DNA of 15,129 bases from JAKITW01 sp041598875 (GTDB taxonomy: Bacteria; Desulfobacterota; Desulfobulbia; Desulfobulbales; BM004): positions 1 to 15,129 of the forward strand of contig JBFHXP010000063.1 in the NCBI GenBank assembly GCA_041598875.1, in the 5' to 3' direction. Positions 8,179 to 15,129 of this stretch are shown piece by piece. Every line of letters starts with the position of its first letter. Within the stretch, counting starts at the first letter, position 1. The notes beneath the pieces are model-generated. The model saw only the letters and a list, made by a program, of their open reading frames with translations, had not been told where the DNA came from and searched no databases. A program made the position numbers and the translations under genes.

Positions 8179-10260
8179 TTATTTTTTGTTCTTCTCGTCC
8201 TGGTATGCCTTGATCACACTGTCGGCAACGGACTTGGGAACTGCCCTAAAGGAGGAAAACTCCATGGTAAACTCCGCCTTGCCCTGGGTCAGGGAGCGGA
8301 GCACTGTAGAGTACCCGAACATCTCAGCCAGGGGCACTTCAGCCTCAATAACGGTATAGTCGCCCTCTTCCGTTGTCCCGACGATAATACCCCGGCGCTG
8401 GTTGAGGCTGCCCATGGCCGCACCCTGAAACTCGGACGGTCCTTCAACCGCAACCTTCATGATGGGCTCCATGATCACCGGACTGGCCTTCATATACCCT
8501 TCCTTGAAGCCACCGATCGCCGCCAGCTGAAAGGCAATATCCGAAGAGTCCACCGCATGGTAGGCGCCGTCGGTGATCACGCACCGCACCCCGGTAATCT
8601 GGGCGCCGGCAAGGGAGCCCTTCTCCAGGCTCTTGGCAAAACCCTTGTCACAGGAAGAGATGAATTCCCTGGGGATAACGCCGCCGACAATCTTGTCGAC
8701 AAACTCGTAATCACCTTCTTCCATGGGCTCGAGGTAGCCTGCGACCCGGCCGTACTGACCGGAACCGCCGGTCTGCTTCTTGTGGGTATAATTGAATTCG
8801 GCCCGCTGGGTAATGGTCTCACGGTAGGCGACCCGGGGCTGGCCCGCCGCAACCTCGGCGCCGTACTCACGCTTCATCCGCTCGATATAAACCTCGAGAT
8901 GGAGCTCACCCATACCCGAGATAATCGTCTCATTGGTCTCCTTGTCGACAAAGGTCCTGAAGGTCGGGTCTTCTTTTGTGAACCGGTTCAGGGCCTTGGA
9001 CATGTTCTGCTGGGACTTGTTATCAACCGGAATAATCGCAAGGGAGATAACCGGCTCCGGCACGTGCATCGAACTCATGGACACCGAAATGTCAGAGGAG
9101 GTAAAGGTGTCGCCCGAGGCGCAATCAATGCCGAACAGGGCAACGATATCGCCGGGTCCGGCCTGTTCGATTTCCTCCATCTCGTTGGAATGCATGCGCA
9201 CCAGCCGGCCGACCTTGAACTTTTTGCCATTACGGCTGTTGACAATGGAATCGCCTTTTTTCAGGGAACCCTGATAGGTGCGGATATAGGTAAGCTGCCC
9301 GTAACGGCCATCTTCAAGCTTGAAGGCCAGGGAGATGAGGGGTTTTTCGGGGTCGGGCCTGACCACAAACTCCTCTTCGTCTTTCTGCAGATCAAGGGCG
9401 ATATTTTCGACATCCGTGGGATTGGGAAGATAGCGGATCACCGCGTCAAGGAGCGCCTGCACCCCCTTGTTCTTATAGGCCGAACCGACGAAAACCGGCG
9501 CCATTTCCAGGCTCAGGGTTCCGCGGCGCACCGCGTCATGGATCATCTCCTCGGTGGGAGTCCCCTCAAGCACCGCCTCCATCAATTCATCGGAAAACAT
9601 GGAGGCGACATCGAGCAGTTCCTCGCGCTTGGCCAGGGCCTCTTCCATCATATGGGCCGGAATCTCCGCCTCGCGGACCTTTTCACCCTGATCGCCGTCA
9701 AAATAAAGGGCCTTCATCTTCACCAGATCGACAACACCCTCAAGGGCATTTTCCAGGCCAATGGGTATCTGCAACATCACCGCGTTGAGACCGAGCTTGT
9801 CCCGAAGCTGCCCGGCCACCCGTTCCGGATTGGCACCGGTCCGGTCGCACTTGTTGATAAAAGCGATCCGGGGCACCTTGTACCGGGTCATCTGCCGGTT
9901 CACGGTAATGGACTGGGACTGAACCCCGCCCACCGAACAGAGAATGAGAACCGCCCCGTCCAGAACCCGGAGGGCGCGTTCCACTTCAATGGTAAAGTCA
10001 ACGTGCCCGGGTGTATCAATTATATTGATCGTGTGATCCTTCCAGGAACAGTAAGTGGCCGCGGATTGAATAGTAATGCCGCGCTCCTTTTCAAGCTCCA
10101 TTGAATCCATGGTCGCACCAACGCCGTCCTTGCCCCGCACCTCATGGATTGCATGAATCCTCTGGGTATAGAACAGGATCCGTTCGGTCAGGGTGGTTTT
10201 CCCCGAATCGATATGGGCGCTGATCCCGATGTTACGAACCTTCTCGATATTCCACTTCAT
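8179..10260 (-). CDS. fusA: Elongation factor G of the spd/mitochondrial EF-G1 type
   Basis: This 693-residue translational GTPase should catalyse ribosome translocation. G motifs are AHIDSGKT at 15-22, RGITIQ around 60-65, DTPGH at 82-86 and NKCD at 136-139. The domain IV tip HKKQTGGSGQYGRV and the C-terminal domains are complete. HIDSGKT in place of the usual bacterial HIDAGKT, and stretches such as HEVRGKDGVGATMDSMELEK and NIIDTPGHVDFTIEVERALRVLDGAV, match mitochondrial EF-G1. They point to the spdEFG1 lineage of spirochaetes, planctomycetes and deltaproteobacteria. In that lineage a second paralogue usually handles ribosome recycling. I chose ATG at 10260 with GAGG 9 nt upstream; an in-frame TTG at 10275 is possible but lacks support. 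The P-loop ATPase gene follows 27 nt later. Confidence 0.95.
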   Translation of the reverse strand: MKWNIEKVRNIGISAHIDSGKTTLTERILFYTQRIHAIHEVRGKDGVGATMDSMELEKERGITIQSAATYCSWKDHTINIIDTPGHVDFTIEVERALRVLDGAVLILCSVGGVQSQSITVNRQMTRYKVPRIAFINKCDRTGANPERVAGQLRDKLGLNAVMLQIPIGLENALEGVVDLVKMKALYFDGDQGEKVREAEIPAHMMEEALAKREELLDVASMFSDELMEAVLEGTPTEEMIHDAVRRGTLSLEMAPVFVGSAYKNKGVQALLDAVIRYLPNPTDVENIALDLQKDEEEFVVRPDPEKPLISLAFKLEDGRYGQLTYIRTYQGSLKKGDSIVNSRNGKKFKVGRLVRMHSNEMEEIEQAGPGDIVALFGIDCASGDTFTSSDISVSMSSMHVPEPVISLAIIPVDNKSQQNMSKALNRFTKEDPTFRTFVDKETNETIISGMGELHLEVYIERMKREYGAEVAAGQPRVAYRETITQRAEFNYTHKKQTGGSGQYGRVAGYLEPMEEGDYEFVDKIVGGVIPREFISSCDKGFAKSLEKGSLAGAQITGVRCVITDGAYHAVDSSDIAFQLAAIGGFKEGYMKASPVIMEPIMKVAVEGPSEFQGAAMGSLNQRRGIIVGTTEEGDYTVIEAEVPLAEMFGYSTVLRSLTQGKAEFTMEFSSFRAVPKSVADSVIKAYQDEKNKK

Positions 10261-10352
10261 TTTTTCCGTCCTCAAGCTTCTTTCCGTGTTACTTCTCCCG
10301 CACTCCGCGCAGAGACGTTATCTCTTCCGCAACACATGCGAGCGCAGGGGCC

Positions 10353-10361
10353 ATTATACCA
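10353..10361 (-). promoter_or_regulatory. Extended -10 promoter for the EF-G/ATPase operon
   Basis: A perfect TATAAT (10353-10358) is preceded by TGG (10359-10361), giving the TGn extended -10 form. The hexamer 17 nt upstream (TGTGGG) is a poor -35, as such promoters allow. The leader to the ATG at 10260 would be about 85 nt; it contains a small AGAGA/TCTCT hairpin and no ORF. Confidence 0.6.
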
Positions 10362-10546
10362 TAAGAGGTTCAAAACCCACAGGCCGATGTTGGCGCAACA
10401 CCGTATACCTGCGAAAAAACTGTCCCCGGCAGAGGGGAGCCGGCTACGGCGCCGTGGCCACCTCAATACCGGGCCGATACAGTGTCAGGGAAAAAGGGGG
10501 ACTGAACCGGGGGTGCAACTCCCGCAAACCTGAAAAACACTGCAAT

Positions 10547-10579
10547 AAAAAAAAGGAGTTACAGGCTGACTGTAACTCC
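10547..10579 (-). terminator. Rho-independent terminator after tRNA-Phe
   Basis: A perfect 10-bp stem (10555-10564 with 10570-10579) and 5-nt loop are followed on the minus strand by eight T. It lies 13 nt past the tRNA-Phe 3' end, so the tRNA is a single-gene transcript. Confidence 0.95.
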
Positions 10580-10592
10580 CCCATTTTTCTCT

Positions 10593-10668
10593 TGGTGCCG
10601 AGACCAGGATTTGAACCAGGGACACCCGGATTTTCAGTCCGGTGCTCTACCGACTGAGCTATCTCGGC
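10593..10668 (-). tRNA. tRNA-Phe (anticodon GAA)
   Basis: This 76-nt tRNA has the CCA end encoded at 10593-10595. The acceptor stem is GCCGAGA with TCTCGGC, the D arm contains AGCTCAGTCGGTAGAGC, the anticodon loop is CTGAAAA with anticodon GAA, and the T arm contains GGTTCAAATCC. All stems pair. It has its own promoter (10690-10718) and terminator (10547-10579). Confidence 0.98.
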
Positions 10669-10689
10669 TCCATTGTGAATGGAGAGGCA

Positions 10690-10718
10690 AATATATGGAG
10701 GCCGGTTTTGTTTGTCAA
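10690..10718 (-). promoter_or_regulatory. Near-consensus sigma-70 promoter of tRNA-Phe
   Basis: TTGACA (10713-10718), a 17-nt spacer and TATATT (10690-10695) on the minus strand place the start about 15 nt upstream of the mature tRNA. The -35 begins 7 nt beyond the stop codon of the RDD gene. This is the strongest promoter in the window, as expected for a stable RNA. Confidence 0.88.
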
Positions 10719-10725
10719 GTTATTT

Positions 10726-11193
10726 TCATCGGACAATCACCTCGGTGGCAGCAAGAAGATCATGCCAGGCGCGACGGTTCCGATCAAACAACGCCCAGAT
10801 AAAACCCGCGCCCAAGGGAAAGGCCGAGAGAAGAAGGCCGACAAAACGAAGAAAAGAGCGTCCCGCGGTCAGCCGTTCCTGGCCCCGGGAAACAACACGG
10901 ATCCCCATCACTGCCTTGCCCGGCGTCTGGCCGTTAATGCTGTGAAAAAGAGTGAAATAGAGCAGAGGAAGAACGCTCAGCGTTGCGAAAAACAAAACCC
11001 CGCCGAACAAAAGAAAACGCACGGCAACGACCGGGTCGCCGGGGCTGCCCGTTTCAATGCCGGCAGATATAAGAATTAAAACAAAAACCGACCCGCATAT
11101 GATGCACGAAAAATCTATGAGCAGGGCCAGCGCCCTCTGCACGCAACCGGCCCGGACGGGGTTTCCGGGACAACCTCGACCCGGCTCACTCAT
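10726..11193 (-). CDS. RDD-family integral membrane protein
   Basis: This 155-residue protein has three hydrophobic segments, at about 24-45, 58-83 and 113-136. It shows the RDD family hallmarks: R20 and D27 around the first segment (QRALALLID), NGQTPGKAVMGIRVV at 87-101, and RRAWHDLLAATEV with the third conserved acidic residue D145. RDD proteins are small inner-membrane proteins; a few act in ion or cofactor transport, most are uncharacterised. I chose the ATG at 11193, with GGAAAGG 4 nt upstream; the adjacent ATG at 11196 is equally possible. The start overlaps the end of the zinc-ribbon gene, so translation of the two is coupled. An in-frame extension to 11271 would overlap that gene by 86 nt and is unlikely. 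Confidence 0.85.
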   Translation of the reverse strand: MSEPGRGCPGNPVRAGCVQRALALLIDFSCIICGSVFVLILISAGIETGSPGDPVVAVRFLLFGGVLFFATLSVLPLLYFTLFHSINGQTPGKAVMGIRVVSRGQERLTAGRSFLRFVGLLLSAFPLGAGFIWALFDRNRRAWHDLLAATEVIVR

Positions 11194-12247
11194 CATCCCT
11201 TTCCAGGGTGAGACCCAGATCAGGAATATCAGGCTTCTTTGCCGGAGAGTTCGACTTCTTCGACTCCGCATCCTTTTCCTGGCCCAGCTCGAGGCTCAGC
11301 CCAGAGCCTCCGGGATCAGGTTCCCCCTGGGACGGCTCAAGCTCTTTGTCATCATCAAAGAGGTCAAGATCGCTGAAGAGATCCTCATACGCGTCATCGC
11401 TGCCAGCAGCCCCGTTCTCAGCGGAACCCTCAAACTCCATATCATCCAGGCCGTCCAGATCAAGACCGGAAAGGATGTCATCATCAAAATCGAAATCAGA
11501 GCCAGAGGGCGCGGCAGGTGTCTTTTCATCCGCCTCCGCCTGGGGGAGAGGCTCCCCGGTCCCACCGGCACCACTGGCATCAACAGCTTCTGGTTCTGGC
11601 TCAGCCAGACCTTCGAGGAAAAGATCCGCATCTTCCGCAGTCGCCGGCTCGGCGTCAAGGGAAAGGCCCACCTCTTCAGCAACCGCAGGCCCGGCGTCAA
11701 AGGAAAGATCCCCATCTTCCGCGGGCGCCGGTTCGGCATCAAAGGAAAGATCCGCATCTTCGGCGGGTGCCGGCCCGGCGTCAAGGGAAATGTCCACCTC
11801 TTCAGCAGCGGCCGGTTCGGCGTCAAAGGAAAAGTCCACCTCTTCAGCATCCGCCGGCCCGGCGTCAAAGGAAAAGTCCACCTCTTCAGCAGCCGCCGGC
11901 CCGGCTTCATCGGCATCAAGGGAAAGAGCAACGGGCGCATCCGGCTCTAATTCCATATCAATCCCATCACTTTCCCCGCCACCAGGCTCATTTTCACTGA
12001 GCTCGAAATCCGGCTCCAACTGAAAATCGACATCTGTTTGCGCAAAGGAAGCCGCGGCGCCCCCATCCTCACCATCTACCCCGCCACCTCCTCCAACCGT
12101 TTCAATGGCCGAGGCAAGAAAAAAAGGCGTCTCGGTATCAACGGCCGTGCCGTTCAGCTTAGCGCTCAATTCTGTTATATTATTGCCGCACTTGGCGCAG
12201 GCTGCTCGGTGATCAAACGAAATAAAAGAACATTTTGGGCAACGCAT
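11186..12247 (-). CDS. Zinc-ribbon protein with acidic 14-residue tandem repeats
   Basis: This 353-residue protein has no recognised family beyond its N-terminus. Residues 3-6 (CPKC) and 17-20 (CAKC) form a two-knuckle zinc ribbon. The rest is very acidic and rich in Ala, Asp, Glu, Pro and Gly, and is probably disordered. Residues 121-204 are six copies of a 14-residue unit, consensus EEVDFSFDAGPAxA, with a degenerate copy before (107-120) and a partial one after (205-212). Short LSLE/LGLTLE/LDLDGLDD segments near the C-terminus echo the repeat core. No signal peptide or membrane segment is visible. The gene overlaps the RDD gene start, so the two products may work together at the membrane; this is inference. 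GGAG lies 13 nt before the ATG, which is rather far. Repeat number is likely to vary between strains. Confidence 0.8.
   Translation of the reverse strand: MRCPKCSFISFDHRAACAKCGNNITELSAKLNGTAVDTETPFFLASAIETVGGGGGVDGEDGGAAASFAQTDVDFQLEPDFELSENEPGGGESDGIDMELEPDAPVALSLDADEAGPAAAEEVDFSFDAGPADAEEVDFSFDAEPAAAEEVDISLDAGPAPAEDADLSFDAEPAPAEDGDLSFDAGPAVAEEVGLSLDAEPATAEDADLFLEGLAEPEPEAVDASGAGGTGEPLPQAEADEKTPAAPSGSDFDFDDDILSGLDLDGLDDMEFEGSAENGAAGSDDAYEDLFSDLDLFDDDKELEPSQGEPDPGGSGLSLELGQEKDAESKKSNSPAKKPDIPDLGLTLERDDE
11612..11929 (-). repeat. 42-bp in-frame tandem repeat, six full units plus degenerate ends
   Basis: Six full units fill 11636-11887 (252 bp). A degenerate unit precedes them in the coding direction (11888-11929) and a partial unit follows (11612-11635). 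Units alternate between DAG and DAE at residues 8-10 of the repeat, so the array has an 84-bp higher-order period, a sign of growth by duplication of pairs. Confidence 0.9.
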
Positions 12248-12629
12248 CGCGGTATCTTCACTCCAGGGTAATCAAAAAGTTTTGCTGCCAGTCCGGGCGG
12301 GCAGATGAAAAAAGAACCCACATTGCTGTTCTTCCTGTTTTCTATACAATAACAATGAATAAGGATAAAGAAAAAAACGTTCCTGCCGGGGTTTCACAGA
12401 CACCGCACCCCACCTGCGGCCTGCGAACAGTACGCCACCGTGCCGATCATTGGCTTTTTTTCTTTTTTATGGTCTATTTCTCCGAATTTTTCATTCCGCA
12501 GCCCGGCGTCCATCTGGAAAAATTTTTTTAGGAATGATAACAGCAGAGTATATTTGAATATTTTTTAAAAAATATTTCCTTACAGCAACACGCCACCTCC
12601 CCGGCACAATAAGGACCAGGCAGGCAACC
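12248..12629. other. Divergent intergenic region (382 nt)
   Basis: This lies between the leftward zinc-ribbon gene and the rightward dehydratase gene, so it should contain both promoters. It is AT-rich towards the right, with runs of A and T. I see no convincing -35/-10 pair in either direction; TATATT at 12549-12554 (plus strand) is a possible -10 with a poor -35. A perfect 20-nt palindrome lies at 12557-12576. No coding region or structured RNA is recognisable. Confidence 0.5.
12557..12576. repeat. Perfect 20-nt AT palindrome upstream of the dehydratase gene
   Basis: AATATTTTTT is followed directly by its reverse complement, ending 53 nt before the ATG at 12630. It could be a regulator site, an intrinsically bent tract, or part of the dehydratase leader. 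Every base is A or T, so chance is more likely than for a mixed palindrome. Confidence 0.6.
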
Positions 12630-14561
12630 ATGATTAACCAATACCGCAACCTCCATTTCTGGGCTGTTCTTTTTCTCGACCTGCTCCTGCTGGCCCTGGC
12701 CCATTTCACCGCCTATTCGATACGCTTTGAAGGCGCGTTCACCCCGCTTGAGTGGGCAAACATCAGAACGGTCCTGCCCTGGCTGGTTATTCTCAAACTC
12801 ATCATCTTCCTCATGTTCGGACTCTACCGCGGCATGTGGCGCTATACCAGCCTCACCGACCTGGTCGCGATCATCAAGGCAAGCGTTCTGGCGTCGACCA
12901 TCGCCCTTGGGGCCATTGTCCTTACCGCCCGGTTCGAGGGCTTTTCCCGCGCCGTATTCGTCCTGGACGGCCTCCTGACCATACTTTTTATTACCGGCAT
13001 ACGGATCTCCATCCGCCTCTTCTATCAGGGAACCTCTGGATTTGCCATCTCCCCGGCGGTGCCGGGGACAAAATCCCGGAGAAAACGACTTCTCATCATC
13101 GGCGCCGGTGATGCGGCGGAAAAGGTCCTTCGCGAAATCCGCGACAACCGGGAGCTTCCATACGATGTTGCCGGCCTGCTCGACGACAACAGGGGAAAAC
13201 AGGGGCGGAGGATTCACGGCATCGGCGTGCTCGGAACCATCGCCGACCTGAAAAAAGTCGCCGAGAGCGCCGACTGCCAGGAAATCCTTATCGCCATCCC
13301 CTCCGCCAGCCGGGAACAGATGAGCGCCATTGTCGAACTGTGCCAGGCCAGCGGGCTTCCCTATAAAACCCTTCCCGGGATGGGCGAATTGATAGACGGC
13401 AAGGTCTCGGTCAAGGCGATCCGCGATGTCGCGTACAAGGACCTTCTCGGCCGGCCTCCGGTCAGGCTGGAGTCGGAACGGATCGAAGGGATCATCAGGG
13501 GACGCACCGTGCTTGTTACCGGGGCGGGCGGCTCCATCGGCTCGGAACTCTGCCGCCAGATTCTCCGTTTCCAGCCGGGCCGGCTTCTGCTTCTTGATTC
13601 CGGAGAGCAGAACCTCTATCAGATCGAAATGGAGATACTTCACGAGTATGGCTTTTCCGACTATGTCGCAATCCTCGGCAAGGTCCAGGATCGCCGGCTG
13701 CTGGAAGATCTTTTTGCCAGCTACCGCCCGGCGGTTATTTTCCATGCCGCTGCCTACAAACATGTGCCGATGATCGAGCGCAACCCGTGGCAGGCCGTCT
13801 CCAACAACATACTGGCCACGCGCTGCCTGATGGAGACCGCGGTGGCCTCGGAAGCAGAACGGTTCATCCTGGTCTCCACCGACAAGGCGGTACGGCCGAC
13901 CAACGTGATGGGCGCCTCCAAAAGGCTGACCGAACTTCTGATGCAGGCCTACTGCCGCAACGGACAACAGAAGACCCGCTTCATGGCGGTGCGTTTCGGC
14001 AATGTCCTCGGATCCTCCGGCTCGGTGATCCCCCTTTTCCGCCGCCAGATAGAAATGGGCGGGCCGATAACCGTCACCGACCCGGAAATAACCCGCTACT
14101 TCATGTCAATAGAAGAGGCGGCCCAGCTCATCCTCCAGGCCGCGACCATGGAAGACGCAACCCAGGGCAATCAGGCTGGCGGGGAAATTTTCATCCTGGA
14201 AATGGGAACGCCGGTAAGGATCGTCGACATGGCCCGGACCCTGATCCGCCTCTGCGGCAAGGAGCCGGACGTGGAAATCGAGATCAAATTCACCGGACTT
14301 CGGCCGGGAGAAAAACTGTATGAGGAGTTGATCACTGACGGTGAAGGGATCGTGGCCACTGACCATGAAAAGATCATGGTCCTGCGGATGACCGGCACCG
14401 ATGATCGCCAGGACCTCAACACCCGGGTTGACGAGCTGGCGGAACTGGCGACAAACCACGATGCCGCAGGGATCAAGCGCCTTCTCCAGGAAATGATCCC
14501 GGAGTATTCACCCAAGGAGAGCGTGGCGGTTTTCCAGGGGAAATCAGCGACTGTCGACTGA
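12630..14561 (+). CDS. Membrane nucleotide-sugar 4,6-dehydratase (PglF/WbpM/CapD family)
   Basis: This 643-residue protein is a full-length member of the family that converts UDP-GlcNAc-type sugars to 4-keto-6-deoxy products for capsule, O-antigen or protein glycans. Four N-terminal hydrophobic segments (about 10-30, 48-66, 83-100, 108-128) anchor it in the inner membrane. A first Rossmann-like domain starts at KRLLIIGAGDAAEKV (152-166). The catalytic extended SDR domain starts at VLVTGAGGSIGSEL (294-307). Its active site has S416-T417-D418-K419 and NVMGASK, so M427 replaces the usual SDR tyrosine and K431 is kept, as in the PglF/WbpM group. The ATG has AGG about 6 nt upstream. No partner sugar genes are in the window, and no terminator is evident after the stop. 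The exact sugar product cannot be assigned. Confidence 0.93.
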   Translation: MINQYRNLHFWAVLFLDLLLLALAHFTAYSIRFEGAFTPLEWANIRTVLPWLVILKLIIFLMFGLYRGMWRYTSLTDLVAIIKASVLASTIALGAIVLTARFEGFSRAVFVLDGLLTILFITGIRISIRLFYQGTSGFAISPAVPGTKSRRKRLLIIGAGDAAEKVLREIRDNRELPYDVAGLLDDNRGKQGRRIHGIGVLGTIADLKKVAESADCQEILIAIPSASREQMSAIVELCQASGLPYKTLPGMGELIDGKVSVKAIRDVAYKDLLGRPPVRLESERIEGIIRGRTVLVTGAGGSIGSELCRQILRFQPGRLLLLDSGEQNLYQIEMEILHEYGFSDYVAILGKVQDRRLLEDLFASYRPAVIFHAAAYKHVPMIERNPWQAVSNNILATRCLMETAVASEAERFILVSTDKAVRPTNVMGASKRLTELLMQAYCRNGQQKTRFMAVRFGNVLGSSGSVIPLFRRQIEMGGPITVTDPEITRYFMSIEEAAQLILQAATMEDATQGNQAGGEIFILEMGTPVRIVDMARTLIRLCGKEPDVEIEIKFTGLRPGEKLYEELITDGEGIVATDHEKIMVLRMTGTDDRQDLNTRVDELAELATNHDAAGIKRLLQEMIPEYSPKESVAVFQGKSATVD

Positions 14562-14625
14562 ATGGTGATAGCTTGTGGGACAGAGGCACAGAGCTACATC
14601 TTAAGGGACTGACTGCTACAGATTT

Positions 14626-14755
14626 GAATATCGAATATCGAACAAGAAATGTTGAATGAGGAAGGATTACAGATAACTACAGAGAGAGCCCCGCCTTCAT
14701 CTTGTTAAGGTGTTCACTTCGATATTCGAAATTCCCTGTTCGACATTCGACATTC
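14626..14755. repeat. Inverted repeat with 7-nt internal period (MITE- or REP-like)
   Basis: The left arm (14626-14658) and right arm (14723-14755) match in inverted orientation at 26 of 33 positions, separated by 64 nt. Each arm is itself built of heptamers close to GAATATC or GAATGTC. Similar TCGAATATCGAA-type palindromic repeats are, from memory, scattered between genes in several deltaproteobacterial and related genomes. It sits between the dehydratase stop and the tRNA-Ser terminator. It encodes no recognisable protein and I see no target-site duplication. Confidence 0.75.
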
Positions 14756-14809
14756 CGCGGTTTCAAAAAATTAACTCTCGCCAGACCGATTGAGCAGAGG
14801 TACAAAATG

Positions 14810-14850
14810 AAAAAAAACAGCCCTGCTACCGAACACGGCACAGGGCTGTT
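14810..14850 (-). terminator. Rho-independent terminator after tRNA-Ser(GCU)
   Basis: A perfect 10-bp stem (14816-14825 with 14841-14850) has a 15-nt loop that contains a further CCG/CGG pairing. On the minus strand it is followed by a run of eight T, two of them shared with the stem. It starts 9 nt past the tRNA 3' end. Confidence 0.93.
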
Positions 14851-14859
14851 TACACAAAG

Positions 14860-14952
14860 TGGCGGAGAGAGAGGGATTCGAACCCTCGGTGGAGTTTTAT
14901 CCCCACACTCGCTTAGCAGGCGAGCGCCTTCAGCCGACTCGGCCATCTCTCC
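14860..14952 (-). tRNA. tRNA-Ser (anticodon GCU)
   Basis: This 93-nt tRNA has an encoded CCA (14860-14862). Acceptor stem GGAGAGA pairs with TCTCTCC, discriminator base is G, the anticodon stem-loop contains CTCGCCTGCTAAGCGAG with anticodon GCT, and the long variable arm of serine tRNAs and T-arm GGTTCGAATCC are present. It reads AGC and AGU codons. It lies 119 nt after the second serine tRNA and may share its transcript; no strong promoter is visible in the gap. Confidence 0.97.
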
Positions 14953-15071
14953 ATATTTTTGTCTTAAAATGGTTGTTACCTCGGCAAGGTAGTGCTTTGA
15001 AACTGGATAAATACTTATCTGGTGCTACAAGGTTTTCTTATGGCATCAGTGCTTCGATGATTCTGTGAAAA

Positions 15072-15129
15072 TGGCGGAGGGAGTAGGATTCGAACCCACG
15101 TTCCGTCTCCGGAAAACGGTTTTCAAGAC
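15072..15129 (-). tRNA. tRNA-Ser (anticodon UGA), 5' part outside the window
   Basis: The 3' 58 nt of a serine tRNA are present. CCA is at 15072-15074, discriminator base G, 3' acceptor strand TCCCTCC, T arm GGTTCGAATCC, a long variable arm, and an anticodon loop reading CTTGAAA with anticodon TGA. The D arm and 5' acceptor strand lie beyond the right edge. Confidence 0.93.

Noticed and set aside
8557..10104. Plus-strand open frame of 515 codons
   Set aside because: Lies fully antisense to EF-G and is explained by GC bias at its third codon positions.
10411..10440. GC-rich hairpin followed by six T on the minus strand, between the tRNA-Phe terminator and the EF-G promoter
   Set aside because: The stem is only 4-5 bp with competing pairings, it sits 4 nt from the T run, and no gene upstream needs it. 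It remains an unexplained spacer.
11612..11929. Regularly spaced repeats resembling a CRISPR array
   Set aside because: The units are contiguous, in frame and without unique spacers, so this is a protein-coding tandem repeat.
11057..12023. Repetitive plus-strand reading frames opposite the zinc-ribbon gene
   Set aside because: Their repeats are the reverse complement of the 42-bp coding array. The minus-strand frame has the zinc ribbon and a coupled downstream gene.
12528..13967. Minus-strand open frame of 479 codons
   Set aside because: Antisense to the dehydratase gene, with no recognisable domain; the plus-strand protein is complete and canonical.
14677..14946. Minus-strand open frame of 89 codons near the right end
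   Set aside because: It runs through the tRNA-Ser, its terminator and the right arm of the inverted repeat, so it cannot be a real protein gene.

Overview
The window looks like chromosomal DNA of a dissimilatory sulfate-reducing (or sulfur-disproportionating) member of the Desulfobacterota. The evidence is a dsrM-K-J-O run with the triheme cytochrome DsrJ, preceded by a small RsbRD_N-type gene, together with an elongation factor G of the spd/mitochondrial EF-G1 type. That combination suits the deltaproteobacterial lineage. A Desulfobulbales-like host is my guess and is not proven by the sequence. Almost everything lies on the minus strand; the only plus-strand gene recognised is a sugar-nucleotide dehydratase gene near the right end.

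Layout, left to right. (1) 1-4365, minus: an RsbRD_N-like protein, then DsrM (membrane cytochrome b), DsrK (HdrD-like FeS protein), DsrJ (periplasmic triheme cytochrome c) and the N-terminal part of DsrO (Tat-exported ferredoxin). DsrO runs off the left edge, and dsrP would be expected beyond it. The genes are 26, 46, 4 and -1 nt apart, so they read as one operon for the membrane complex that links the quinone pool and periplasm to cytoplasmic sulfite reduction. (2) 4652-6545, minus: a two-gene unit, HDOD protein then a metallo-beta-lactamase-fold hydrolase, with a near-consensus promoter overlapping the end of the next gene. (3) 6542-7354, minus: a stand-alone HisA of the eukaryotic HIS6 type. 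(4) 7409-10358, minus: an extended -10 promoter, an spd-type EF-G, an unrecognised RecA-like P-loop ATPase 27 nt behind it, and a strong terminator. (5) 10547-10718, minus: tRNA-Phe with its own consensus promoter and terminator. (6) 10726-12247, minus: a zinc-ribbon protein with an acidic 14-residue tandem repeat, translationally coupled to an RDD-family membrane protein. (7) 12630-14561, plus: a PglF/WbpM/CapD-type membrane nucleotide-sugar 4,6-dehydratase. (8) 14626-15129: an inverted repeat built on a 7-nt period, then tRNA-Ser(GCU) with a terminator, and a partial tRNA-Ser(UGA) at the right edge.

Most of the window is ordinary housekeeping and energy metabolism. The points most worth a second look are the eukaryotic-type HisA, the conserved-looking but unnamed ATPase coupled to the spd-type EF-G, the repeat protein/RDD pair, the RsbRD_N protein heading the dsr operon, and the heptamer-based inverted repeat beside the serine tRNAs. 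I see no convincing new multi-gene defence or mobile system, no CRISPR array and no insertion sequence.
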